From a bacterium (GTDB taxonomy: Bacteria; Bacillota; Clostridia; Oscillospirales; Acutalibacteraceae): a stretch of 6,173 nt of DNA. Each line of letters begins with the position of its first letter. Positions within the stretch are counted from its first letter, which is position 1. The stretch spans positions 1 through 6,173 of the forward strand of contig SFWF01000072.1 in assembly GCA_004560045.1 (NCBI GenBank), read 5' to 3'. A program made the translations under genes and the position numbers. This document shows positions 1-6,058 of this stretch, in pieces. Below the pieces are notes generated by a model. It was given only the letters and a program-made list of their open reading frames with translations. It had not been told where the DNA came from and searched no databases.

Positions 1-1701
1 GAATCAAAGGAAGCCGCCGAAAGCTTTCTTGAAGCTCTTGACCGATACACGGTGGAAAACGTTTATACCGACACCCATAAACAGGATAATAACGCAGCCT
101 ACGCCCTTGATACCGACGGTGACGGAAAATACGAAACCACCGAATATTACCCGATGTTCACCTTTACCGAGCTTGACAATAAGAGCTTTAAGGGACTTTC
201 CTCCTTAGAGTGCCTGTCTGCTTTGTCGACCGATCTGTGGTATAGCGTAGAAGATGGCTATCCGATGCTTAAAAAGAAGGGTAACGCCGACGGAGATGTT
301 AATGCCGACGGACGCTTTAGCGCGGTCGATAAAACCCTTCTTCGAAAAAGCCTTATCGGCGTCGGCGAGGCTAAAAACGATGACCCCAACACCGACGGAA
401 TATCTGATATTACCGATCTTGTAACCCTATGCAATAAAAACGGTTTTGTAACACGCCTGAAGACGAAGACGGTCTGCTACGAGCTTTTTGCCTTAGATCT
501 TGACGGATATACCGTTATCTATCCCGAGGGCTTTGAATTGGCAAAAACCGCCGCCGAAAAGCTTGCCGGGTATTTCGGACTTTCTGCTTTAGACGATACC
601 GCCCCCGAAACCGAAAAAGAAATTTTGTTAGGCGCTACCAACCGTCCGACGGATGCAAGGGTAAGCGGGCTTGCTTACAGAAGCTTTGTAGAGAAAAATA
701 GAATTCACATAATTGCGGAGGACAACTTTGCCTTATCCGAAGCGGTTGATAATTTCATCGACCTTTACGACGGACGCAGCATACCTCTGATGCGCGGTAC
801 CGCCAATGGCTTCGTTCAGGACATAACCCTTTCAAACGGAAAGAATTACAACTACGTTTGGGGTGACGAATTTGAGGGAACGGTTCTCGACCGAACCAAA
901 TGGCAGAATTCCGTTTCGGGCTCTAATATGGGTGCCGGCAATGCCGAGGGCAAAGATGCCGATATTAAGGTCATGAACACTCCCGACGTTATGAAGATAG
1001 TCGACGGAAACCTCCGCCTCTCTCCAATTCTTTATACCGACCCCGATAACCCGAATATAAAATATGCCGTTCCCGCATCGGTTCGAAGCAGAGGAAGAAT
1101 GGAATATCGCTACGGATATGCCGAGATACGTGCCAAGGTGCCCTTTAAAACGGGCGTATGGCCTTCGTACTGGTCGGGTGAAAGCAACGCGCTGAGCGGT
1201 GAAGAGCTGTGTGACAAGTTTTCTGTCGAGGTTGACGTTTTTGAAATATTCGGAAGTCCGAACACCGTTGTTCCAAATCTTCATAAATGGTACAAAAGCA
1301 GTCACGATCCCGCGACCCACGGCTGTACCTTTAACGGAACCCATTCCACAAGCGGAACCGATAAGAATTATTATTTTGAAAACTATGAAAACTTAAGTGA
1401 TGAATATCATACCTACGGCTTCGAATGGACACCTACCGAGATGTCAATGTACGTCGACGGATATTGCTATAAGACCTATGACATAACAAAATCCTTCGAT
1501 GCCTGCCCCGATATGACCGGCTTCCACGATCCTCGTTACATCATCTTCAATAATCACGTTTTCTCTCCCAACAGTCGCTTTAAGCCTAACTGCATTGAGG
1601 GATATGAAGAAAACCTCCCCGCCAACTACGATATTGACTATTTCCGTCTTTATCAGGATCCGACGGTGTCGGGAACCAAGGTCTGGACGAAAATGAAATA
1701 A
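1..1701 (+). CDS. Secreted multidomain GH16 glycoside hydrolase with internal dockerin (5' partial)
   Basis: The frame is open from base 1, so the gene continues upstream; 566 codons are visible, ending in TAA. A GTG at 52 is in frame but has no ribosome binding site and lies inside sequence homologous to the middle of the downstream paralogue, so it is not the start. Order (window codons): end of a GLUG-type beta-helix module with an EF-hand-like loop DTDGDGKYETTE (1-97); type I dockerin (98-150); alpha/beta domain like the non-catalytic N-terminal domain of GH20/GH67 enzymes, with EILLGATNR (about 151-283); GH16 jelly roll (about 285-557) opening with YVWGDEF. The active site EVDVFE gives nucleophile E410, D412 and acid/base E415, the beta-bulge ExDxxE form known from laminarinases, agarases and carrageenases. 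The signal peptide must lie outside the window. Family is certain; the exact beta-glycan substrate cannot be read from sequence. Confidence 0.93.
   Translation, partial: ESKEAAESFLEALDRYTVENVYTDTHKQDNNAAYALDTDGDGKYETTEYYPMFTFTELDNKSFKGLSSLECLSALSTDLWYSVEDGYPMLKKKGNADGDVNADGRFSAVDKTLLRKSLIGVGEAKNDDPNTDGISDITDLVTLCNKNGFVTRLKTKTVCYELFALDLDGYTVIYPEGFELAKTAAEKLAGYFGLSALDDTAPETEKEILLGATNRPTDARVSGLAYRSFVEKNRIHIIAEDNFALSEAVDNFIDLYDGRSIPLMRGTANGFVQDITLSNGKNYNYVWGDEFEGTVLDRTKWQNSVSGSNMGAGNAEGKDADIKVMNTPDVMKIVDGNLRLSPILYTDPDNPNIKYAVPASVRSRGRMEYRYGYAEIRAKVPFKTGVWPSYWSGESNALSGEELCDKFSVEVDVFEIFGSPNTVVPNLHKWYKSSHDPATHGCTFNGTHSTSGTDKNYYFENYENLSDEYHTYGFEWTPTEMSMYVDGYCYKTYDITKSFDACPDMTGFHDPRYIIFNNHVFSPNSRFKPNCIEGYEENLPANYDIDYFRLYQDPTVSGTKVWTKMK
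292..450 (+). other. Internal type I dockerin of the partial GH16 protein
   Basis: Two calcium-binding loops of the dockerin pattern D-x-N-x-D-G-x5-D are complete: D99/N101/D103/G104/D110 and D128/N130/D132/G133/D139 (window codons). Each is followed by a helix (KTLLRKSLIG after the first, LVTLCNKNGF after the second). Dockerins bind cohesin domains of scaffold or surface proteins. It is internal, between the beta-helix tail and the catalytic half. Confidence 0.85.
1405..1460 (+). repeat. 56-bp identical tract shared by the GH16 paralogues, copy A
   Basis: By direct reading, these 56 bases match 4926-4981 at every position, wobble bases included, while flanking sequence in the two genes differs at roughly a quarter to a half of positions. 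It encodes YHTYGFEWTPTEMSMYVDG of the GH16 fold, downstream of the catalytic motif. Confidence 0.95.
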
Positions 1702-1708
1702 GTTATAA

Positions 1709-1758
1709 TTGCCAAATAGCGTGGCTAAAAATTGTTGTTTTTGCCAATGTTATTTGGC
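1709..1758 (+). promoter_or_regulatory. Candidate operator: two GCCAA dyads and a long inverted repeat
   Basis: TTGCCAA occurs twice in direct orientation (1709-1715 and 1741-1747), 32 bp apart. Each copy is followed by an inverted partner: GCCAA-N5-GTGGC (1711-1725, one mismatch) and GCCAA-N6-TTGGC (1743-1758, perfect). In addition GCCAAATA at 1711-1718 is the exact reverse complement of 1751-1758. The second dyad covers the -35 region of the proposed promoter, which fits a repressor site. Alternatively the outer arms form a weak RNA hairpin followed by a T-rich tail, ending the upstream transcript. Confidence 0.5.
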
Positions 1759-1767
1759 GGTTATTTT

Positions 1768-1776
1768 TGTTATAAT
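1768..1776 (+). promoter_or_regulatory. Extended -10 promoter of the complete GH16 gene
   Basis: TGTTATAAT is a perfect TATAAT preceded by the TGn extension. No convincing -35 box lies 17 bp upstream (TGTTAT at 1748-1753), which is common when the -10 is extended. Transcription would begin near 1783, giving a leader of about 35 bases. Confidence 0.6.
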
Positions 1777-1802
1777 GTTGTGGGACATTATTTTCTTTTT
1801 TG

Positions 1803-1809
1803 AAGGGAG
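1803..1809 (+). promoter_or_regulatory. Ribosome binding site of the complete GH16 gene
   Basis: AAGGGAG lies eight bases before ATG 1818. It fixes the start there and excludes the in-frame TTG at 1800. Confidence 0.85.
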
Positions 1810-1817
1810 AAAAAACA

Positions 1818-1910
1818 ATGATCAAGCGACTCAGTAAACATATTTGCATTTTTTTGGCCTTGGTCCTTATCCTTTCCTGCGCCTTCGTTCAGATATCTTC
1901 GGTAGCAGCC
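1818..1910 (+). other. Signal peptide of the complete GH16 protein
   Basis: Residues 1-31: basic n-region (K3, R4, K7, H8), hydrophobic core from about I9 to I26, and a Val-Ala-Ala cleavage site before E32. Sec export by signal peptidase I is expected. C21 sits in LILSC, but Leu at the -2 position and a further hydrophobic stretch after it argue against a lipoprotein. Confidence 0.85.
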
Positions 1911-4900
1911 GAAAATAAGATATGGGACGGCTCTACCGCAGGCGGCGAGATTTTAGGAGGCGGAACCGAAGAAAACCCCTTCCTTATTTCTAACGCTGAA
2001 CAGCTTGCCTGGGTGGTAAGTAATGGCGGAAACGGAAGATATTATAAGCTTACCGCTGATATCTATCTTAACGATGTCGATAAGGTGAACTGGTCAAACG
2101 GCGAAGCGGTGGTCGGCTATACCCCTAAATCCTGGTATAAAAGCAGTGACGTCCCGGCCTTCAGCGGCGTCCTCGACGGCAACGGCTTTGTGGTTTACGG
2201 CCTTTACTATAAAGACCCTACCGAAGTCGGAGGCAGAACTACCGGCTACGGACTTATTCCCGAGGCCGCAAAGGTAACCATAAAGAATCTCGGTATCGAC
2301 AGCTCCTATCTCGAGGCCTATACCAACTATAGCCTTGGTGCTTTTATCGGCAATGGTCAGGGAACCCTAAGTGGCCTTATCGACTGCTGCTACAGCGGCG
2401 CCGAGGTTACCGTTAAGGGCTATGACGCAGGCTCTGTTGTGGGCGGCGGTGACATTGCGGGAACCTTGACCATTACCAACACCTACTCTCTTGCTACCGT
2501 AAACGGCTCACACCTTAGCGGTGTGGTGGGCGATATCTGGACAAAAGAGTATGTTTTTAAAAACTGCTATGCGGTCGGAACCAAGCTTGTCGGAAAGGGA
2601 AACCCTTCCGTTACCCGCGCCTATTCTACTGAAAATGAAAGCGGCGGTGAGCTTATAAGCGCCGACGCTATGAAGGGTACCGCCGTCAGCGGAAACGACT
2701 TAGTTTTAAGCGATGCCTTCGTTGCTACCGATTCCTATCCCGTTTTAAAGCCCTTCTGCGATAACGCTAAGTATAGCTGGAACGGAATGCTTCACGGCTT
2801 TGAAGTCGGAAGCGGAGATCCGGACGATCCCTATCTTATCGGGGACGCAGGTCAGCTTGCTCTTGCGCTTAAGACTGCCGGCGGACATTATAAACTCTCT
2901 AACGATATCTTTATTAACGATATCGAAAAAATTAACTGGGCTACGGGCTCGGTTAAAAAGAACGCTTCCTATACTCCCAATAATTGGTTTTACGGCGACG
3001 ACGTGGGAAGCTCGTTCTATCTTTCTGACGGAGCCAATGTTCGGTTTAATGGAACTATCGACGGAAACGGCTTTGCGGTTCACGGCCTTTGGTATTCTTC
3101 CGAAAACGTACATACTGCCGTAGGTTTAGTTCCTGCCGCGGTAAACTCGACCCTTAAAAATATCACCCTTTCAAATTCTTATATTTACGGCGGTCGTTTT
3201 ACCGGCGGTCTCTCCAGCTATTTCGGCGGAACCATGTCGGGCTGTATAGTGGATGAATCGGTAATGATCTGCGGTATCGACGCTAAGAGCTACGAATCCA
3301 CATCTATCGGCGGTCTTACCGGCTGGGGTCAGGGAATAACCCTTACCGACTGCGGCTTCTCGGGAACCCTTAAAAAGATCGGTGCGGGCGGTCACCATAT
3401 CTACGGCCTGGTCGGAACCTCCTGGGGAACCAAGGTAATAGCCGAAAACTGCTATTCCATCGGTTATCAGCCTTTTACGACCTCTATCGGCACACAGAGC
3501 TATGCAACCGTAGCTGCTGCCGAAGCCGGATTTAATAAACTTTATAAGGCCACAAACTGCTACACCGACACCTATCTTAGAGACAATAAGGTATCCTACA
3601 AGTATGACTCCGACGGAGTGGATACTGACGGTGACGGCAAGCTCGAATACGATAAGACGGGAACCTATACCGTATTTACCTTTGATAAACTTAACTTTAA
3701 TCAGATAAAATCAAAGGAAGCCCTCAATTATATGACGGGATTTTCTTCGGATAAATGGTATACCCGTGAGGCCCTTCCTCCGATACAAACCTCCTTTGTT
3801 AAGGCTCACGGCGACGTAAACGACGACGGAAAATTTGCCGAATACGCCGATATTATCGCCCTTAGAAAGGTTCTTATCGGAAATACTGCTGCGGTAGTTT
3901 ATCCCGATACGAATCTCAGCGGCGATACCGATATCTGCGACCTTGTCGCAATTTCAAAGCTCGACCGCTTTGTAGTCGGCTCCCTGACCGTTCCTACCGC
4001 GGTATTCTTTAGCGATTTCACCTTTGGCGATACCGTAAATATCATCTATCCCGCAGGGGACGACGCCGCATATCAGGCTGCAAAGAATCTCGGCGCATAC
4101 TATGAGGCCGCAGGTCTTACCGCTGTCGTTTCCGACGATAGTGCTGCCGAGACGGGAAGCGAGCTCCTTTTAGGAAAAACCAACCGCGCCGAAAGCGCCT
4201 CTGTTGCCCTTGGAGAGTATGCTTCCAAGGTAGTAAACGGTAAGCTTGTTATTTCAGCAGGCCACAGTATTGCCCTCGAGGAAGCGGTAAATACCCTTAT
4301 GTCGGTTCCCTTCAGGAATAATGCCGCCCCCGTATTCAGCGGTTATAGCGAGTTTGATGCGTCGGTGACCCTTGCAAGCGGAAATACCTATTCCTACGTT
4401 TGGGGCGATGAGTTCATCGGCGACTCCTTAAACAGAGATAAATGGGTCTGCTCTACGAGCAGCTCCAAGATGAGCGGCTTCTCCGATATGCCTATCCTCG
4501 ATACCGAGGAGGTCGTAAAGGTTACCGACGGACGTCTCCGTCTTTCGGCAATTCCTTATTCGATTCCCGGCAACGACAAGGTCAAATATGCCGTTCCCGC
4601 TTCGGTTCATTCTCAGGGAACTATGGAATATCGCTACGGCTACGCCGAAATAAGAGCAAAGGTTCCCTTCGAAAGGGGAGTCTGGCCCTCCTTCTGGATG
4701 CAGAGCAATGCGGTTCTCGGCGGCAGAAAATGCACCGATTACTTCGTAGAGGTCGACGTGTTTGAGATCTTCGGCACCGACAACCGCGTCGTTCCGAACC
4801 TTCATAAGTGGTACCGTCCTTCTCACGATTCCTCTACCCACGACTGTACCTTAACGGTAACCCATACCGCAACCGGTACCGATAAGGTCTACAATTTCAG

Positions 4901-5216
4901 CAACGAACAGACCCTCGATTACGAGTATCATACCTACGGCTTCGAATGGACACCTACCGAGATGTCAATGTACGTCGACGGCTACCGCTACAAGACCTAC
5001 GACATATCTAAGTCCTACGATGCCTGTTCGGACATATCGGGCTTTAACGATCCGATGTTCTTTATCTTCAATAATCATCTTTTCTCTCCCGCATCAAGCT
5101 ATAAGCCAAACCTTATAACCGATAACGAGAGCATAATTCCTGCCCACTATGAGATCGATTATTTCCGTCTGTATCAGTCGGATAAGATCGCGAACTCTGA
5201 AATTTGGACAAAATAA
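1818..5216 (+). CDS. Secreted GLUG beta-helix / dockerin / GH16 glycoside hydrolase
   Basis: The 1132-residue protein starts at ATG 1818, eight bases after AAGGGAG; an in-frame TTG at 1800 is rejected because it precedes that site. Residues 1-31 are a signal peptide (VAA before E32). Two related GLUG-type modules follow (about 33-317 and 318-663), each opening with an aromatic-rich entry and NPFLI or DPYLI, then AEQLAW or AGQLAL, YYKL or HYKL, DGNGF, and short Gly-rich beta-helix turns. Next come a dockerin (665-719), a GH20/GH67-N-like alpha/beta domain (about 721-857, ELLLGKTNR), and C-terminal GH16 (about 860-1127) with YVWGDEF and EVDVFE: nucleophile E978, D980, acid/base E983. Known GH16 enzymes cleave beta-1,3/1,4 glucans or galactans; the ExDxxE type includes laminarinases and agarases. 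No SLH domain or sortase motif is present, so surface attachment, if any, would go through the dockerin. It is a tandem paralogue of the upstream gene. Substrate unresolved. Confidence 0.96.
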   Translation: MIKRLSKHICIFLALVLILSCAFVQISSVAAENKIWDGSTAGGEILGGGTEENPFLISNAEQLAWVVSNGGNGRYYKLTADIYLNDVDKVNWSNGEAVVGYTPKSWYKSSDVPAFSGVLDGNGFVVYGLYYKDPTEVGGRTTGYGLIPEAAKVTIKNLGIDSSYLEAYTNYSLGAFIGNGQGTLSGLIDCCYSGAEVTVKGYDAGSVVGGGDIAGTLTITNTYSLATVNGSHLSGVVGDIWTKEYVFKNCYAVGTKLVGKGNPSVTRAYSTENESGGELISADAMKGTAVSGNDLVLSDAFVATDSYPVLKPFCDNAKYSWNGMLHGFEVGSGDPDDPYLIGDAGQLALALKTAGGHYKLSNDIFINDIEKINWATGSVKKNASYTPNNWFYGDDVGSSFYLSDGANVRFNGTIDGNGFAVHGLWYSSENVHTAVGLVPAAVNSTLKNITLSNSYIYGGRFTGGLSSYFGGTMSGCIVDESVMICGIDAKSYESTSIGGLTGWGQGITLTDCGFSGTLKKIGAGGHHIYGLVGTSWGTKVIAENCYSIGYQPFTTSIGTQSYATVAAAEAGFNKLYKATNCYTDTYLRDNKVSYKYDSDGVDTDGDGKLEYDKTGTYTVFTFDKLNFNQIKSKEALNYMTGFSSDKWYTREALPPIQTSFVKAHGDVNDDGKFAEYADIIALRKVLIGNTAAVVYPDTNLSGDTDICDLVAISKLDRFVVGSLTVPTAVFFSDFTFGDTVNIIYPAGDDAAYQAAKNLGAYYEAAGLTAVVSDDSAAETGSELLLGKTNRAESASVALGEYASKVVNGKLVISAGHSIALEEAVNTLMSVPFRNNAAPVFSGYSEFDASVTLASGNTYSYVWGDEFIGDSLNRDKWVCSTSSSKMSGFSDMPILDTEEVVKVTDGRLRLSAIPYSIPGNDKVKYAVPASVHSQGTMEYRYGYAEIRAKVPFERGVWPSFWMQSNAVLGGRKCTDYFVEVDVFEIFGTDNRVVPNLHKWYRPSHDSSTHDCTLTVTHTATGTDKVYNFSNEQTLDYEYHTYGFEWTPTEMSMYVDGYRYKTYDISKSYDACSDISGFNDPMFFIFNNHLFSPASSYKPNLITDNESIIPAHYEIDYFRLYQSDKIANSEIWTK
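1914..2768 (+). repeat. GLUG-type beta-helix module, copy 1
   Basis: Residues about 33-317. Shared landmarks with copy 2: Gly-rich entry with Asn-Pro-Phe-Leu-Ile, a helix AEQLAW, YYKLTADIYLND, NW, YTPKSWY, GVLDGNGF, a GLIPEAAKVTIKNLGI turn, then several Gly-x-[Val/Ile]-Gly and Thr-[Ile/Leu]-x-Asn turns, closing with a Ser-Tyr-Pro-Val-Leu-Lys edge. Such modules form right-handed beta-helices; a role in glycan or surface contact is inference. Confidence 0.7.
2769..3806 (+). repeat. GLUG-type beta-helix module, copy 2
   Basis: Residues about 318-663, with the same landmarks as copy 1: DPYLI, AGQLAL, HYKLSNDIFINDI, INW, YTPNNWFY, GTIDGNGF, GLVPAAVNSTLKNITL. It is longer because of a C-terminal Asp-rich insert (DSDGVDTDGDGK) that includes an EF-hand-like loop. 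The end of this module is what survives at the start of the window in the upstream paralogue. Confidence 0.7.
3810..3974 (+). other. Internal type I dockerin of the complete GH16 protein
   Basis: The first loop starts GDVNDDGKF (665-673) but has one extra residue before its last aspartate (D678 rather than position 12 of the loop), followed by the helix ALRKVLIG. The second loop is D697/N699/S701/G702/D708, with Ser replacing the third acidic ligand. Both differ slightly from the canonical loops in the upstream paralogue, so calcium or cohesin binding could differ between the two proteins. Confidence 0.8.
4926..4981 (+). repeat. 56-bp identical tract shared by the GH16 paralogues, copy B
   Basis: Partner of 1405-1460, in the same orientation, about 3.5 kb away and in the same reading frame of the paralogous GH16 domain. 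Identity breaks immediately at both ends (G/A upstream and A/C downstream between the copies). Confidence 0.95.
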
Positions 5217-5222
5217 AACGAT

Positions 5223-5247
5223 AAAGACCGCCTCAGGCGGTCTTTTC
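5223..5247 (+). terminator. Rho-independent terminator between convergent genes, probably bidirectional
   Basis: AAAGACCGCC (5223-5232) pairs perfectly with GGCGGTCTTT (5236-5245) around a 3-base loop, and is followed by TTTTCCTTT in the plus direction. Read on the minus strand, the stem ends in TTT and continues ATCGTTTTATTTTG, so it can also stop the membrane protein transcript. It begins 6 bases after the GH16 stop codon. The loop is the TGA stop codon of the minus-strand gene. Confidence 0.92.
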
Positions 5248-5979
5248 CTTTATAAAAAGGGCTGTGAAGCGGCTTTTTTTGTTTAAATGAATAAGAAGTA
5301 TTATTCGGAATACTATCGCGCCCGCAAAATTTACCGCCATATCCTTCATCGTGTCGATAAGACCTATATCAAGGTAACCGCCCTTGTATATCTGCCCCTG
5401 TACCGAAAAACTGTCGATACCGTATATTTTTGCGGTGTGGTTTTCGCCGCGGGAATCTAAGGTGATGCTGTATATCGAATCTATAAAGCTATCCTTTTGC
5501 ATATCGGTTTGAAAGCTGTTATCGCATATAAACTCAAAAAATTCCCATATAACTCCGACAAAAACCGAAAAGCCTATGATGGCTATCACTATAAAAGCAG
5601 GGGACAGCCCCATACTGTCGAGAGTTTTCTTGTTTAACCTTATACAAAGCGATACTCCGACCGCCCCGAATATAAATCCGCTTGTAAAGTGAAGGAGCAC
5701 GTCCCATATTTTAACCCTCCCGTATAAGAAACACATTTCGCCGAGTATGAGGGCGGAAAATATAAAAAGCTGTATAATGATCCTAATAAAGGGCGTAAAA
5801 TATACTTTAAAGCAGTTTTCGCAAAGCACCGTCGCCAAAAACGATATAAGAGCCAAAATGCAAAAGCCTGCCGACGCAGGATCCGAAGAAATTATACTTC
5901 CGATAAGGCATATACCAACAAAAATATAAAGTACCGCCGATATAGACCGGGCGATTCCTGGATTTCTTGTGCTTTTCAA
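5233..5979 (-). CDS. YjdF/DUF2238-like integral membrane protein
   Basis: This is a membrane protein of 248 residues if translation begins at TTG 5979-5977, which has GGAGG five bases upstream. A TTG at 6045 would add 22 residues but has no ribosome binding site and overlaps the queH leader. About six membrane helices are visible (residues 13-31, 36-52, 62-82, 91-113, 126-147, 209-232). Polar residues recur in or beside helices: WDVLLHF (D93, H97), WEFFEFICD (W145, E146, E149, D153), DMQKD (159-163) and DTMKD followed by N217. This pattern of His, paired Glu and DT..D motifs resembles the YjdF/DUF2238 group of uncharacterised membrane proteins and could suggest metal or polar-ligand binding, but no function is known to me. 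It converges on the GH16 gene with a 16-bp gap and shares its terminator. Family assignment is from motif memory only. Confidence 0.8.
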   Translation of the reverse strand: MKSTRNPGIARSISAVLYIFVGICLIGSIISSDPASAGFCILALISFLATVLCENCFKVYFTPFIRIIIQLFIFSALILGEMCFLYGRVKIWDVLLHFTSGFIFGAVGVSLCIRLNKKTLDSMGLSPAFIVIAIIGFSVFVGVIWEFFEFICDNSFQTDMQKDSFIDSIYSITLDSRGENHTAKIYGIDSFSVQGQIYKGGYLDIGLIDTMKDMAVNFAGAIVFRIILLIHLNKKSRFTALFIKEKTA

Positions 5980-5983
5980 GGCT

Positions 5984-5989
5984 ACCTCC
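5984..5989 (-). promoter_or_regulatory. Ribosome binding site deciding the TTG start of the membrane protein
   Basis: On the minus strand GGAGGT (5989-5984) stands 4 bases (5 from GGAGG) before TTG 5979. It supports this start over the TTG at 6045, which is preceded only by a pyrimidine-rich stretch, the complement of the queH ribosome binding site. Confidence 0.6.
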
Positions 5990-6001
5990 GAAATATACGG
6001 C

Positions 6002-6030
6002 TTGAATAACGCCGAAGTATTTGGTATAAT
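6002..6030 (+). promoter_or_regulatory. Promoter of queH
   Basis: TTGAAT (6002-6007) and TATAAT (6025-6030) are separated by exactly 17 bp, and TGG before the -10 adds the extended -10 element. Transcription would begin near 6037, leaving a leader of about 22 bases with no room for a preQ1 riboswitch. Confidence 0.85.
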
Positions 6031-6043
6031 AAATAAAAATTTC

Positions 6044-6051
6044 AAAGGAGG
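6044..6051 (+). promoter_or_regulatory. Ribosome binding site of queH
   Basis: AAAGGAGG, a near-perfect anti-Shine-Dalgarno match, seven bases before ATG 6059. Confidence 0.9.
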
Positions 6052-6058
6052 AAGAAAA

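Noticed and set aside
52..54. GTG as the start of the first GH16 gene
   Set aside because: The frame is open to base 1 and the encoded residues align with the interior of the downstream paralogue; no ribosome binding site is present.
832..1344. 170-codon open frame on the minus strand inside the first GH16 domain, and a similar one at 4428-4841
   Set aside because: They lie opposite homologous GH16 coding sequence, so their resemblance to each other follows from the paralogy. Their proteins show no domain or ribosome binding site, and GH16 motifs explain the plus strand.
1704..1709. TATAAT just after the first GH16 stop codon as a promoter
   Set aside because: No -35 box at a usable distance and no extended -10; the site at 1771-1776 is better placed for the gene.
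1869..1880. Lipoprotein signal (LILSC, Cys21) in the complete GH16 protein
   Set aside because: Leu at -2 is atypical for a lipobox, the hydrophobic core continues past the Cys, and a good Val-Ala-Ala signal peptidase I site follows.
2745..3398. Open frames on both strands (2745-3113 minus, 2800-3123 plus, 3171-3398 minus) within the second beta-helix module
   Set aside because: Composition shadows of the GLUG-repeat coding frame, with no initiation signals or recognisable protein.
6031..6058. preQ1 riboswitch controlling queH
   Set aside because: The leader after the predicted transcription start is only about 22 bases, too short for a preQ1 aptamer; queH also acts late in the pathway.
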